From: Cellulomonas sp. Y8
GTDB lineage: Bacteria > Actinomycetota > Actinomycetes > Actinomycetales > Cellulomonadaceae
Reading direction: 5' to 3'
Assembly (NCBI RefSeq): GCF_008033115.1
Contig: NZ_CP041203.1
Coordinates: 3,596,001-3,660,000, forward strand
DNA: 64,000 nucleotides
The position numbers and the translations under genes were made by a program. Positions 26,737 to 35,054 of this stretch are shown here, piece by piece; the stretch's first letter is position 1, and the number at the start of each line of letters is the position of its first letter. The notes under the pieces are model-generated. The model had not been told where the DNA came from, made no database searches, and saw only the letters and a program-made list of their open reading frames with translations.

Positions 26737-26814
26737 CGTACGCCACGTCGGGCCCCTGAGCGGGGGATCCGATTAGCGTCCGGCGCCACCGGGCTGCTAA
26801 CGTTTCTCCTCGTT

Positions 26815-26887
<73 letters not shown>

Positions 26888-26891
26888 CTTC

Positions 26892-26934
26892 AGAAGGCCC
26901 CCGACCAGCGGAGACGCTGGGCGGGGGCCTTTCT
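26892..26934 (+). terminator. Terminator of tRNA-Lys
   Basis: AGAAGGCCCCCG...CGCTGGGCGGGGGCCTTTCT: a long GC-rich stem closed by a GAGA tetraloop-like turn, starting 4 bp after the tRNA, ending in TTTCT. Confidence 0.85.
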
Positions 26935-27005
26935 CGCGCTCGCGCGGGGTGCGGTCCGGCGCGCCTCGCCCGGCCGTCCTGCCCCCGGTTGCGGTCGGCG
27001 GCACG

Positions 27006-27011
27006 CATACT
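27006..27011 (+). promoter_or_regulatory. -10 box CATACT for leaderless STAS gene
   Basis: CATACT ends 6 nt before GTG 27018; no ribosome site follows it. Confidence 0.45.
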
Positions 27012-27017
27012 GGAACC

Positions 27018-27389
27018 GTGCCGAACACCGCCGCCGCCGACCCGACCCCGCCGCTCCCCGAGCGCGGCCACGTGTGGCTCGACGACGCGGAGCCCGCCCT
27101 GCTCCGGATGCGCGGCGAGGTCGACGTCGCCGTGGTGGAGGAGCTGCGCGACCAGCTGGGCGCGGTCAGCGCGCGCGGCACGGACCTCGCGGCGGTGCTG
27201 CCGCAGGTGCGGGCGGTCGACATGTCCGAGGTGACGTTCGCCGACTCGTCGGCCGTCGGCCTGCTCGCGGGGCTCGTCATGGCGCTGCAGCCGGAGGGTG
27301 CGTCGCTGACGGTGCGGGGGATCGGCCCGACCGTCGAGACGCTGCTCGAGGTGACGGGCCTGCTGCCGCACCTCGTCGTCGAGGGCTGA
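27018..27389 (+). CDS. STAS domain protein, anti-sigma factor antagonist type
   Basis: A 123-residue single-domain STAS protein. [20 protein letters not shown] is the N-terminal strand and helix, and [25 protein letters not shown] carries the Asp-Ser-Ser stretch whose serine is the phosphorylation site in SpoIIAA/RsbV-type proteins. The C-terminus is the usual helix-strand-helix [17 protein letters not shown]. It probably partners an anti-sigma kinase encoded elsewhere. It precedes the second chemoreceptor by 127 bp with a palindrome between them, so they are likely separate units. Confidence 0.87.
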   Translation: MPNTAAADPTPPLPERGHVWLDDAEPALLRMRGEVDVAVVEELRDQLGAVSARGTDLAAVLPQVRAVDMSEVTFADSSAVGLLAGLVMALQPEGASLTVRGIGPTVETLLEVTGLLPHLVVEG

Positions 27390-27406
27390 GCGGGCACCCC
27401 CGCGAC

Positions 27407-27421
27407 AAAGGTCCTACCTTT
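27407..27421. promoter_or_regulatory. 15-bp palindrome upstream of chemoreceptor
   Basis: AAAGGTCCTACCTTT: perfect 6-bp arms with a 3-bp spacer, in the AT-richest part of the 127-bp gap before the receptor gene at 27517. Possible operator or promoter element; no known regulator matches. Confidence 0.4.
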
Positions 27422-27516
27422 CACCCGTCCGCGCGCTCACCCGCGGCGGGCCCCGTCCGATGGAGTCGGCGGGCCGAGTCGAGGCCCGCCCCCCACCGAC
27501 GGACGGAGACCTCCGC

Positions 27517-29133
27517 ATGCCCGCACCCGCCGCACCCGCAGCGCCCGACACCGGCCGGCGCCGCCGGCTCGTGACCGACGCCCCCGTGGGCGCCCGCATC
27601 GGCGCGGTGCTCGGCCTGCTCGCCGTCGCCGTCGGCGTCGTCGCCGGCCTGGGCATCGCCCGGCTCGGCGGCCTCGAGTCGTCGATCGACCGGCTCGGCC
27701 GCGAGGCGATCGAGCCGCAGACCTACCTGGTGAACACGCAGCGCTGGTTCCAGGCCAGCCGGGCCCGGGTGCTCGAGTACGGGATGGTGGCGCCGGAGGA
27801 CCGCGCCAAGATCGTCGACGACCGCGCCGGCTTCGACGCGGACGCGCTGCAGAACGTGGCCGACTACGAGCCGTACGTGCTGGACGACGCCGCGTACGCC
27901 GCGCTCGAGGACGCCTACGGGCGCTACCAGGCCGCCGCCGACGCGATCGAGCCCCTGGCCGACGAGAGCGCCACGGCGTACCACGACGCGTACGCGGACC
28001 AGGTGCGCGGGATCACGACCGAGATCGGCGACGCGCTCCAGGCGCTGACCGACTCCGTGTCCGCGAACGCGGCGGACGGCGTCGCGGACGCCTCCGCCGA
28101 CGCCCGGTCGGCGACGGTGCAGATGATCGCGGTCGGCGTGGTGGGCGTGCTGCTCGCCGCGGCGCTCGGCATTCTGCTGGTCCGGCGGATCGTCCGCGAC
28201 CTCGCGGCGGTGCAGCGCACGGTGCAGAGCATCGGCGACGGCGACCTCACCGTCTCCGTGCCGCTCGACTCCCGCGACGAGCTCGGCCGGATGGCGGGCT
28301 CGCTGAACGAGGCGCAGGGCTCGCTCCGCGCCCTGATGAGCGGCGTGGTGCACACGGCGCAGACGGTGGCGGCGGCCGCGGAGGAGCTGGCCGCCGCGTC
28401 GCAGCAGGTCGTGGCGGGCTCGGACGAGACGAGTGCGCAGGCGGGCGTGGTCGCGGCGGCCGCGGAGCAGGTGTCGCGCAACGTGCAGACGGTGGCGGCG
28501 GGCGCGGAGCAGATGGGCGCCAGCATCCGGGAGATCGCGCAGAACGCGTCGCAGGCGGCCAAGGTCGCCGGGCAGGCCACCGATGCCGCGGCGGTCACGA
28601 ACGACCAGGTCGCCCGCCTGGGCACCTCGTCGCAGGAGATCGGGAACGTCGTCAAGGTCATCACGAGCATCGCGGAGCAGACGAACCTGCTGGCGCTGAA
28701 CGCGACGATCGAGGCGGCGCGGGCGGGTGAGGCGGGCAAGGGCTTCGCGGTCGTGGCCGGGGAGGTCAAGGAGCTGGCGCAGGAGACGGCGAAGGCGACC
28801 GAGGACATCGCGCGCCGGGTCGAGGCGATCCAGGCCGACACCAGCGGCGCGGTCGGCGCGATCGGCGAGATCTCGCACATCATCGCGAGCATCAACGACT
28901 ACCAGCTGACGATCGCGTCGGCGGTCGAGGAGCAGACGGCGACGACCACGGAGATGTCCCGGTCGGTGGCCGAGGCCGCGACCGGCTCCGGCGAGATCGC
29001 CACCAACATCACCGGTGTCGCGTCCGCCGCGACGCAGTCCTCCCAGACCCTCAACCAGATGGGCTCGGCCGTCGCGGAGCTCGCCCGGATGTCGGAGGAC
29101 CTGCGCGGCCAGGTGTCGCGGTTCCGGTACTGA
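27517..29133 (+). CDS. Methyl-accepting chemotaxis protein
   Basis: A 538-residue chemoreceptor, paralogue of the one at 23497. N-tail with RRRR, membrane helix about 25-48, a periplasmic four-helix-type sensor region containing [24 protein letters not shown], second helix about 203-225 ([20 protein letters not shown]), HAMP, then the signalling hairpin with the identical [36 protein letters not shown] tip. The two receptors agree almost residue for residue across about 65 positions around the tip while codons differ, so function, not recent copying, keeps them alike. Sensor domains differ, so ligands should too. ATG 27517 has GGAG upstream. Confidence 0.94.
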   Translation: MPAPAAPAAPDTGRRRRLVTDAPVGARIGAVLGLLAVAVGVVAGLGIARLGGLESSIDRLGREAIEPQTYLVNTQRWFQASRARVLEYGMVAPEDRAKIVDDRAGFDADALQNVADYEPYVLDDAAYAALEDAYGRYQAAADAIEPLADESATAYHDAYADQVRGITTEIGDALQALTDSVSANAADGVADASADARSATVQMIAVGVVGVLLAAALGILLVRRIVRDLAAVQRTVQSIGDGDLTVSVPLDSRDELGRMAGSLNEAQGSLRALMSGVVHTAQTVAAAAEELAAASQQVVAGSDETSAQAGVVAAAAEQVSRNVQTVAAGAEQMGASIREIAQNASQAAKVAGQATDAAAVTNDQVARLGTSSQEIGNVVKVITSIAEQTNLLALNATIEAARAGEAGKGFAVVAGEVKELAQETAKATEDIARRVEAIQADTSGAVGAIGEISHIIASINDYQLTIASAVEEQTATTTEMSRSVAEAATGSGEIATNITGVASAATQSSQTLNQMGSAVAELARMSEDLRGQVSRFRY

Positions 29134-29183
29134 CTCCCGGCGGCCCACGCCACCGGGCGGTCCGGAGCAGGGGGCCGGACGCA

Positions 29184-29224
29184 GCGACCCCCCGTGCACG
29201 CGAGCGGCGTGCGCGGGGGGTCGC
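29184..29224. terminator. Hairpin terminator after the second chemoreceptor
   Basis: An 18-bp stem with one mismatch (GCGACCCCCCGTGCACGC with its near-complement) around GAGCG, between converging genes. Confidence 0.7.
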
Positions 29225-29251
29225 GGTGCGTGCGGCGGGCCGCGCGCGGGG

Positions 29252-29464
29252 TCAGTCGGCCTGCGCCTTGCGCCGGGCGGCGGCGCGGGCGCGCACCACG
29301 TCGGCGATCTGCTGCGCCTGCGCGCTGACGAGGCGGCGGAGGTCGTCGTAGCGGCGGTCGACCTCGGCGTCGGTCGCGTCGCTGTCGCGCGTGGCGATCC
29401 ACGCGCGCTTGGCGGCGCGGATGTCGGCGTCCGTGACCTCGACGCGCCAGGGGTCCTCGTTCAT
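29252..29464 (-). CDS. Small helical protein, unknown function
   Basis: A 70-residue protein, MNEDPWRVEVTDADIRAAKR at its start, almost entirely charged amphipathic helix (EVDRRYDDLRRLVSAQAQQIADVVRARAAARRKAQ). The ATG at 29464 is preferred; an upstream extension to 29518 has a basic, unlikely start. No family recognised. A helical coiled-coil type regulator or adaptor is possible, but nothing shows it. Confidence 0.6.
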   Translation of the reverse strand: MNEDPWRVEVTDADIRAAKRAWIATRDSDATDAEVDRRYDDLRRLVSAQAQQIADVVRARAAARRKAQAD

Positions 29465-29513
29465 GAGTACAAGGTCCCACCGCGATCGGCGGAAAGACCG
29501 GTTTCTCCCGACT

Positions 29514-29538
29514 TTCACCCGGCGACGGGGCGGGTGAA
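29514..29538. promoter_or_regulatory. Inverted repeat in divergent promoter region
   Basis: TTCACCCG and CGGGTGAA, perfect 8-bp arms 9 bp apart, lie between the divergent genes at 29464 and 29694. TTCACC occurs again at 29546. Candidate operator for the disulfide oxidoreductase or the small helical protein. Confidence 0.4.
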
Positions 29539-29693
29539 GGGCTCAATTCACCTGATAGCCGGTCGATCGCGCCCATCCTTCAAGTGCCGCTGGAGTGAGC
29601 GGCTCGCCCGCACGCCGACCTGCCGGAAGCGCCCCGCCGGGCCACGATGGAGGCACCGCGGACCGCGGCACCCCGGAGGAACGGAGCGACGAC

Positions 29694-31208
29694 ATGACCG
29701 AGCGCACCCAGCGGACGGACGGGGACGGCGCCCCCGGCGACACCGTGACGTACGACGTCGTGGTCCTGGGCGCGGGCGCGGTGGGCGAGAACGCCGCCGA
29801 CCGGGCCGGCCGGCTCGGGCTGTCCGTGCTGGTGGTCGAGCACGAGCTGGTCGGCGGGGAGTGCTCCTACTGGGCGTGCATGCCGTCGAAGGCCCTGCTG
29901 CGGCCGGGCGCGGTGCTCGCCGCGGCGCGGGCGGTGCCGGGCGCGGCGGAGATGGTGCAGGGCCTCCTCGACCCCGCCGCCGTGCTGGCCCGGCGCGACG
30001 AGTTCACCTCGCACTGGGACGACCACTCCCAGGTCGAGTGGCTGGACTCCGCCGGCATCGCGCTGCTGCGCGGCACCGCGCGGTTCACGGGCCCGAAGGA
30101 GCTGCTCGTGGAGAGCGAGGACGGCGACACCCGGGTCATCGCGCGGCACGCCGTGATCGTGTCCACGGGCAGCGAGCCGACGGTGCCCGGCATCCCCGGC
30201 CTGGCCGAGGCGCAACCCTGGACCTCGCGCGAGGCGACGGCGGTCAAGGACGTGCCGTCGAGCCTGGTGGTCCTGGGCGGGGGCGTGGTCGGCGTCGAGA
30301 TGGCGGTCGCCTACCGCGACCTGGGGGCCGAGGTCACGCTGCTCGTCCGCGGGGACCGGCTGCTCGACAAGGCCGAGCCGTTCGCCGCCGAGGAGGTGGC
30401 GGCGGGGCTGCGCGAGCTGGGCGTCGACCTGCGGTTCGGGACGAACGCGACGCGGGTGGACCGCGACGAGCGCGGCGTGCACCTGACGGTCGAGGGCCCG
30501 CAGGGCGCCGACGAGCTGCACGCCGACGAGGTGCTCGTGGCCACGGGCCGGCGGCCGCGGACCACCGACCTCGGGCTGGACGTGCTCGGGCTGGAGCCGG
30601 GCGCGCCGGTGGCCGTCGACGACGCCCTGCAGGCGACCGGGGTCCCGGACGGCTGGCTGTTCGCGGTGGGCGACGTCACGGGGCGCACCGCCACCACGCA
30701 CCAGGGCAAGTACGACGCCCGGGTCGTGGGCGACGTCGTGGCCGCACGGTTCTCCGCGGACGTCGCGGAGCCGGGGGAGGGTGCCGCCGAGGCCCACGCC
30801 GCGGAGCGGGACGCCGGCGCCTTCAGCCGGTACCGCGCGTCCGCCGACCACGTGGCGGTGCCCCAGGTCGTGTTCACCCGGCCCGAGGTCGCCTGGGTCG
30901 GGCTGGCCGAGCAGCAGGCGCGCGACGCCGGCCTGCGGGTGCGGGCGGTGTCCTACCCGATCGGGTCCGTGGCGGGCGCCTCCGTCGCGGCCGACGGGTA
31001 CTCCGGCACGGCGCAGGTCGTCATCGACGAGGACCGGGGCGTGCTCGTGGGGGCGACGTTCACCGGGCCGGACGCCGCGGAGCTCCTGCAGGCCGCGACG
31101 GTCGCGGTGACGGGGGAGGTGCCGCTGGACCGGCTGTGGCACGCCGTGCCGGCGTACCCGACGGTCAGCGAGGTCTGGCTGCGGCTGCTGGAGACCGCCG
31201 GGCTCTGA
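29694..31208 (+). CDS. Pyridine nucleotide-disulfide oxidoreductase (dihydrolipoyl dehydrogenase/mercuric reductase family)
   Basis: A 504-residue flavoprotein. FAD loop DVVVLGAGAVGENAADRAGRLG near residue 22; redox-active cysteine pair in GGECSYWACMPSKALLRPG (C-x4-C); NAD(P) loop VVLGGGVVGVEMAVAY near 195; second FAD motif GWLFAVGDVTGRTATTHQGKYDARVV; and a C-terminal dimer interface with VFTRPEVAWVGLAE and the HAVPAYPTVSEVW segment carrying the base His. The last matches dihydrolipoyl dehydrogenases but no lipoyl enzyme genes adjoin, so the substrate is open. ATG 29694 follows GGAGG by 14 nt. A 20-bp terminator follows. Confidence 0.9.
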   Translation: MTERTQRTDGDGAPGDTVTYDVVVLGAGAVGENAADRAGRLGLSVLVVEHELVGGECSYWACMPSKALLRPGAVLAAARAVPGAAEMVQGLLDPAAVLARRDEFTSHWDDHSQVEWLDSAGIALLRGTARFTGPKELLVESEDGDTRVIARHAVIVSTGSEPTVPGIPGLAEAQPWTSREATAVKDVPSSLVVLGGGVVGVEMAVAYRDLGAEVTLLVRGDRLLDKAEPFAAEEVAAGLRELGVDLRFGTNATRVDRDERGVHLTVEGPQGADELHADEVLVATGRRPRTTDLGLDVLGLEPGAPVAVDDALQATGVPDGWLFAVGDVTGRTATTHQGKYDARVVGDVVAARFSADVAEPGEGAAEAHAAERDAGAFSRYRASADHVAVPQVVFTRPEVAWVGLAEQQARDAGLRVRAVSYPIGSVAGASVAADGYSGTAQVVIDEDRGVLVGATFTGPDAAELLQAATVAVTGEVPLDRLWHAVPAYPTVSEVWLRLLETAGL

Positions 31209-31235
31209 GGGCCGGCGGCCCGTGCAGGGCCGCGC

Positions 31236-31279
31236 ACGACGAGAGGGGCGGGACCGTGCGGTCCCGCCCCTCTCGTCGT
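31236..31279. terminator. Perfect 20-bp hairpin terminator
   Basis: ACGACGAGAGGGGCGGGACC and its exact complement close a GTGC loop between converging genes. The longest perfect stem in the window; bidirectional. Confidence 0.85.
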
Positions 31280-31292
31280 CGGTCGTACGAGG

Positions 31293-32294
31293 TCAGCTCG
31301 CGAGCGAGCCGTCGCTCGACAGCACCAGGCCGATCGAGGCCTCGCCCTGGCGGACGGCGTCGCCGATCAGGCCGAAGTCGTAGCTCTTGAACTCGCTCAC
31401 GGTGATGCCGTAGGTGTCCTCGAGCCCGATCTGGCAGAACGGCCGCTCCGGGCACTCCGCCGGGCCGGCGAGCACCACGCCGCCGGCGCAGGCCTCGGCC
31501 AGGTCGGACAGCGTCGACACGCCGTGCTCGTCCGCGAACTCCGAGGTGACGGCGAACGCGTTCTGGTCCTGCGCCTCCGACACCGCGCCGAAGGTCAGGC
31601 CCGCGGTGGTGCCCAGCTCGGTGAGGGCGGCCACGGTGTCGTCCGGGTCCCCGCTCGCGACCGGCTCGGCGTCCGCGCCGTTGGCGGAGGTGTTGAGGAA
31701 CTCCGCCAGCGTCGCGGCGTACTCCGGGGTGAGCGTGATCTGACCGCTCTGCAGGGCCGGGAGGTAGGTCTCGCGGTTGCCGATCGTCTGGACCTCGGCC
31801 GTGTAGCCGGCGGAGCGCAGGACGTCGGCGTAGATCTCGGACAGCGTGGCGCTCTCCGAGAAGTTCGCGGCGCCGATGACGACGCTCTTGCCGCTGCCCG
31901 CGGCGGCGTCGCTCGCCGCCAGGCCCTCGTCCTCGACGAACTGCTGCGCCGCCTCGGTCGAGGTCTGCCGGTCGATGTCGACGGCCTTGTTCAGCTGGAT
32001 CAGCTTGTCGGTGTCGAGCGCCGCGGACACCGTGTCGAGCAGCGGGATGAGGTTCGGGTCCGCCTGCGCCGCCGCGGCGTTCACCGCGGGGATGACGTTG
32101 TCGGCGTTCTGCAGGCCCTGGTCGTCCTCGAGCACGACCAGCTGGTCGCCCGCGACGGGCTCGCAGACCGTGCCGCCGGAGCCGCTCGCGGAGGTCTCGG
32201 CGGTCCCGCCGCCGGAGCCCGGGTCGCCGCAGGCCGCGAGCAGGAGGAGCAGGCCGGCCGCTGCGGCGGGGAGGGTGGTGCGACGTGCGTTCAT
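31293..32294 (-). CDS. Osmoprotectant (glycine betaine/choline) ABC transporter binding lipoprotein, circularly permuted
   Basis: A 333-residue lipoprotein with Cys22 in LLAAC as lipidation site. The usual N-lobe start GKSVVIGAANFSESATLSEIYADVLRSAGY lies in the middle (residue about 136), and the protein ends at GLVLSSDGSLAS, just where family members go on with the VVLEDD segment. That segment, DQLVVLEDDQGLQNADNVIPAV through SAALDTDKLIQLNKAVDIDRQTSTEAAQQFVEDEGL, is instead at residues 50-125, directly after the lipoprotein linker. The order is thus C-part then N-part: a circular permutation of the OpuAC/OsmX fold. Compatible solute uptake is inferred from family and neighbours. Confidence 0.9.
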   Translation of the reverse strand: MNARRTTLPAAAAGLLLLLAACGDPGSGGGTAETSASGSGGTVCEPVAGDQLVVLEDDQGLQNADNVIPAVNAAAAQADPNLIPLLDTVSAALDTDKLIQLNKAVDIDRQTSTEAAQQFVEDEGLAASDAAAGSGKSVVIGAANFSESATLSEIYADVLRSAGYTAEVQTIGNRETYLPALQSGQITLTPEYAATLAEFLNTSANGADAEPVASGDPDDTVAALTELGTTAGLTFGAVSEAQDQNAFAVTSEFADEHGVSTLSDLAEACAGGVVLAGPAECPERPFCQIGLEDTYGITVSEFKSYDFGLIGDAVRQGEASIGLVLSSDGSLAS

Positions 32295-32438
32295 GTGCGG
32301 GTCCTCTGGTCTCGGGTGGGCACACGGTGTGCGGTGCGGCTGGGGCACCGGGCGGGTGGGTCGGTGGGCGTCGGGTGGCCGTCGATCATTCGACCGAGGT
32401 CGTCCGGGTGCGGCAACCGCTGCGGGCGGTCGTCGCGG

Positions 32439-33191
32439 TCACGATCGGGTCACGGTCTGCTGGTCGGGGGCGGCGGCCGCGGCGGGCTCGGCGGCGGCGC
32501 GGGGCCGGCGGCGGCGCAGGCGGCCCGAGGTGGCGCGCATCGGGGCCGGCGTGAGCGCGTGCTGCACCGCGGCGAGCACGCCCTCGACGACGAGGCACAG
32601 CCCGGCGACGAGCAGGGCGCCGGCTACGACCTGGCCGTACCGCTGCAGGGCCATGCCCTGGACGATGATCGACCCGAGGCTCGAGCCGCCGACGAGCGCC
32701 GCGAGCGGCACCGTGGCGAGCACCTGGGTCGTGGCCGTGCGCAGGCCCGCGCCGACCAGCGGCAGCGCGAGCGGCAGCTCGACCAGCGCGAGCGAACGGC
32801 CGCCCGACATCCCGACGCCGCGCGCGGCGTCCCGGACGTCCGCGTCGACCTCCATGAGGCCCGTGAACGTGTTGCTGAGGATCGGCGGGACCGCGAACAC
32901 CGCGACCGCGAGGACCGTGGCCGTCGCCCCGAACAGGCCGGTCGAGGCGAAGATCGTCAGCAGCGCGAACGTCGGCAGCGCGCGCGAGGTGTTGGCGGCG
33001 ACCACCGTGACGACGCCGCCGCGGCGGCGGTGGCCGAGCCAGACGCCGAGCGGCAGCGCGACGAGCGCCGCGAGCAGCACGGCGAGCGCGCTGATCCGCA
33101 GGTGGTCCGCGCCCAGCGCGAGCACGCCGTCGCGCCCGGTCCAGTTGAGCGGGTCGTTCAGCCAGGTGAAGGCGTCCTGCAGCACGTCCAC
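32439..33191 (-). CDS. Osmoprotectant ABC transporter permease (OpuCD/OpuCB type)
   Basis: A 250-residue permease with about five to six helices. LRISALAVLLAALVALPLGVWLGHR near residue 30, NTSRALPTFALLTIF, ILSNTFTGLMEVDADVRDAARGVGMSGGRSLALVELPLALPLVGAGL with the ATPase-contact loop, and TTQVLATVPLAALVGGSSLGSIIVQGMA are classic for the ProW/OpuC permeases. GTG 33191 starts 3 bp after the upstream permease stop, so both are one translational unit. The Ala-rich basic C-tail ends in the 144-bp gap before the binding protein gene. Confidence 0.93.
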   Translation of the reverse strand: MDVLQDAFTWLNDPLNWTGRDGVLALGADHLRISALAVLLAALVALPLGVWLGHRRRGGVVTVVAANTSRALPTFALLTIFASTGLFGATATVLAVAVFAVPPILSNTFTGLMEVDADVRDAARGVGMSGGRSLALVELPLALPLVGAGLRTATTQVLATVPLAALVGGSSLGSIIVQGMALQRYGQVVAGALLVAGLCLVVEGVLAAVQHALTPAPMRATSGRLRRRRPRAAAEPAAAAAPDQQTVTRS

Positions 33192-33194
33192 GGC

Positions 33195-33917
33195 TCAGGC
33201 CTCCCGTCCGCGCCGGGCCCACGGCGTCACCGCGCGGCCGACCAGCCACAGCAGGAGGTCGAGCACGAGCGCCAGCGCGAGGCAGAGGAGCGTCGCCGTG
33301 AGGATCTCGGCGTGGTACTTGTTGTTGCGGAACCCGCGGAACATGAGCTGGCCCAGGCCGCCGTAGCCGACGACGACGCCGACGGTCACGAGCGCCACCG
33401 TGGTGACCGTCGCGAGCCGGACGCCGGCGATGATCGCGGGCACCGCGTTGGGCAGCTCGACGGTCAGCAGCAGCCGCAGGCGCCCGTAGCCGAGGCCGCG
33501 CGCGGCGTCCCGGACGCTCTCGTCCACGCCGCCCAGGCCGACCAGCACGTTGCGCACCAGCACGAGCAGCGCGTACACCACCAGCCCGATCAGCACCGGC
33601 GTCCGCCCGATCCCGGTCCACGGCACGAGCACCGTGAACAGGGCGAGCGACGGGATCGTGTAGAGCACGCTGCTGGTGCCGACGATCGGGGCGGCGAGCC
33701 GCGGGCGCAGGTGCGCGAGCATCCCGAGCGGGACGGCGATCGCGCACGCGATGAGCACCGCCTGCACCGTCAGGCTCGCGTGCTGCTCCAGCGCGCGGGA
33801 GATGTCCCCCCAGTTCCGCTGGACGTAGTCCCAGGACAGCCAGGGGTTGGCCGCGGGGTCGCCGGCGGCCGCCGCGACGTGGGCGGCGGTCGTCCCCGTG
33901 GTCTCGAGGCTGGTCAC
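33195..33917 (-). CDS. Osmoprotectant ABC transporter permease
   Basis: A 240-residue permease, first gene of the minus-strand transport unit. It has an N-terminal region WLSWDYVQRNWGDISRALEQHASLTVQAVLIACAIAVPLGML, then VLYTIPSLALFTVLVPWTGIG, the contact loop DESVRDAARGLGYGRLRLLLTVELPNAVPAIIAGVRL and a last helix LALALVLDLLLWLV. GTG 33917 is preferred over GTG 33947 because TAGCGT lies exactly 7 nt upstream of it, the window's usual leaderless arrangement. It is divergent from the ATPase gene. Confidence 0.92.
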   Translation of the reverse strand: MTSLETTGTTAAHVAAAAGDPAANPWLSWDYVQRNWGDISRALEQHASLTVQAVLIACAIAVPLGMLAHLRPRLAAPIVGTSSVLYTIPSLALFTVLVPWTGIGRTPVLIGLVVYALLVLVRNVLVGLGGVDESVRDAARGLGYGRLRLLLTVELPNAVPAIIAGVRLATVTTVALVTVGVVVGYGGLGQLMFRGFRNNKYHAEILTATLLCLALALVLDLLLWLVGRAVTPWARRGREA

Positions 33918-33924
33918 CGGCCAG

Positions 33925-33930
33925 ACGCTA
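33925..33930 (-). promoter_or_regulatory. -10 box TAGCGT for the osmoprotectant permease unit
   Basis: On the minus strand TAGCGT ends 7 nt before GTG 33917. It sits back to back with the promoter at 33982 in a 77-bp gap. Confidence 0.5.
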
Positions 33931-33981
33931 CCGGGCACCCCCGACACGTGCCCGGCGCGGGCGGCTGTGGGTGGGCGCGGG

Positions 33982-33987
33982 TACGGT
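33982..33987 (+). promoter_or_regulatory. -10 box TACGGT for the osmoprotectant ATPase gene
   Basis: TACGGT ends 7 nt before ATG 33995. Confidence 0.5.
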
Positions 33988-33994
33988 CGTCGGC

Positions 33995-35044
33995 ATGGCC
34001 ACCGCGATCGCGTTCGACCACGTCCGCAAGGCGTATGCCGACGGCACCGTCGCGGTCGGCGACCTGTCGCTCGACGTGCAGGAGCACGAGCTGCTCGCGC
34101 TCGTCGGGCCCTCCGGCTGCGGCAAGTCGACGACGCTCCGGATGGCGAACCGCCTGGTCGAGCCCACGTCCGGCCGGATCTTCCTCGACGGCGACGACGT
34201 CACCGACGTGGACGCCGTCGCCCTGCGCCGCCGCATCGGCTACGTCATCCAGAACGTCGGCCTGTTCCCGCACCGCACCGTCGAGCAGAACGTCGGCACG
34301 GTGCCGCGGCTGCTGGGCTGGGACAAGCGGCGCACCCGGGCCCGCACGGCCGAGCTGCTGGAGCTCGTCGGCCTCGCGCCGGACCGGTACGCCCGGCGCT
34401 ACCCGCACGAGCTGTCCGGCGGCGAGCGGCAGCGCGTCGGCGTCGCCCGCGCCCTGGCGACGGACCCGCCGGTGCTGCTCATGGACGAGCCGTTCGGCGC
34501 GGTCGACCCCGTCGGCCGCCGCCGGCTGCAGGCCGAGTTCCGCCGGATCAAGGACGAGCTCGGGACCACCGTGATGCTCGTCACCCACGACGTGGACGAG
34601 GCGGTGCGGCTGGCGGACCGGGTGGCCGTGCTCAGCCGCGGCGGGCACCTCGAGCAGCTGTCCGACCCGGTGCGGCTGCTCGCCGCACCCGCGAGCCCGG
34701 CCGTCGCCGACCTGGTCGGCACGGGGGCGGCGGTCCGGCTGCTCGCCCTGGGCCGCGTCGAGCGGCGCGACCTCGGCCCCGTGAGCGGGGCCGGCCCGGC
34801 CTCGGCGAACGGCCGCGCCCGGGCGGCGGCGCTCCACGTGGGCGACCCGCTCGACACCGCGTTCGCCGCGCTGGCGGCCGAGCCGACCGGCCGCGTCCCG
34901 GTGCACGAGGGGGAGCAGGTCGTCGGGGAGCTCGACGCCCCCGGCGTGCTCGCCGCGCTGCAGCGGCTGGTCGACAGGGCGCAGGACGCGGTCCCGAGCC
35001 CGGCCGCCGGGCAGCCCGAGCCGTCCGCCGGAGCGCGTGGGTAG
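33995..35044 (+). CDS. Osmoprotectant ABC transporter ATP-binding protein (OpuCA/ProV type)
   Basis: A 349-residue ATPase: Walker A GPSGCGKSTT near residue 41, Q-loop YVIQNVGLFPHRT, signature LSGGERQRVGVARALA, Walker B VLLMDEPFGAVD and the His switch VTHDVDEA. The C-terminal 110 residues after the ATPase core carry a reduced CBS-like region (DTAFAALAAEPTGRVPVHEGEQVVGELDAPGVL), usual in OpuCA-type proteins, which can sense ionic strength. It is transcribed away from its permeases. Its TAG stop forms part of the -10 box of the next gene. Confidence 0.93.
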   Translation: MATAIAFDHVRKAYADGTVAVGDLSLDVQEHELLALVGPSGCGKSTTLRMANRLVEPTSGRIFLDGDDVTDVDAVALRRRIGYVIQNVGLFPHRTVEQNVGTVPRLLGWDKRRTRARTAELLELVGLAPDRYARRYPHELSGGERQRVGVARALATDPPVLLMDEPFGAVDPVGRRRLQAEFRRIKDELGTTVMLVTHDVDEAVRLADRVAVLSRGGHLEQLSDPVRLLAAPASPAVADLVGTGAAVRLLALGRVERRDLGPVSGAGPASANGRARAAALHVGDPLDTAFAALAAEPTGRVPVHEGEQVVGELDAPGVLAALQRLVDRAQDAVPSPAAGQPEPSAGARG

Positions 35045-35047
35045 TCT
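35042..35047 (+). promoter_or_regulatory. -10 box TAGTCT of the ATP-grasp gene made from a stop codon
   Basis: TAGTCT ends 7 nt before GTG 35055; TAG 35042-35044 is the stop of the upstream ATPase gene. Confidence 0.5.
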
Positions 35048-35054
35048 GCCCAGG

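Noticed and set aside
29539..29570. A sigma-28-like promoter (CTCAA...CGAT) before the disulfide oxidoreductase
   Set aside because: The -10 part is a poor match and spacing is off; the nearby gene is not a motility gene.
31293..32294. A truncated binding-protein pseudogene
   Set aside because: The missing C-terminal segment is present in frame at the N-terminus, signal peptide and length are normal; permutation explains it better.
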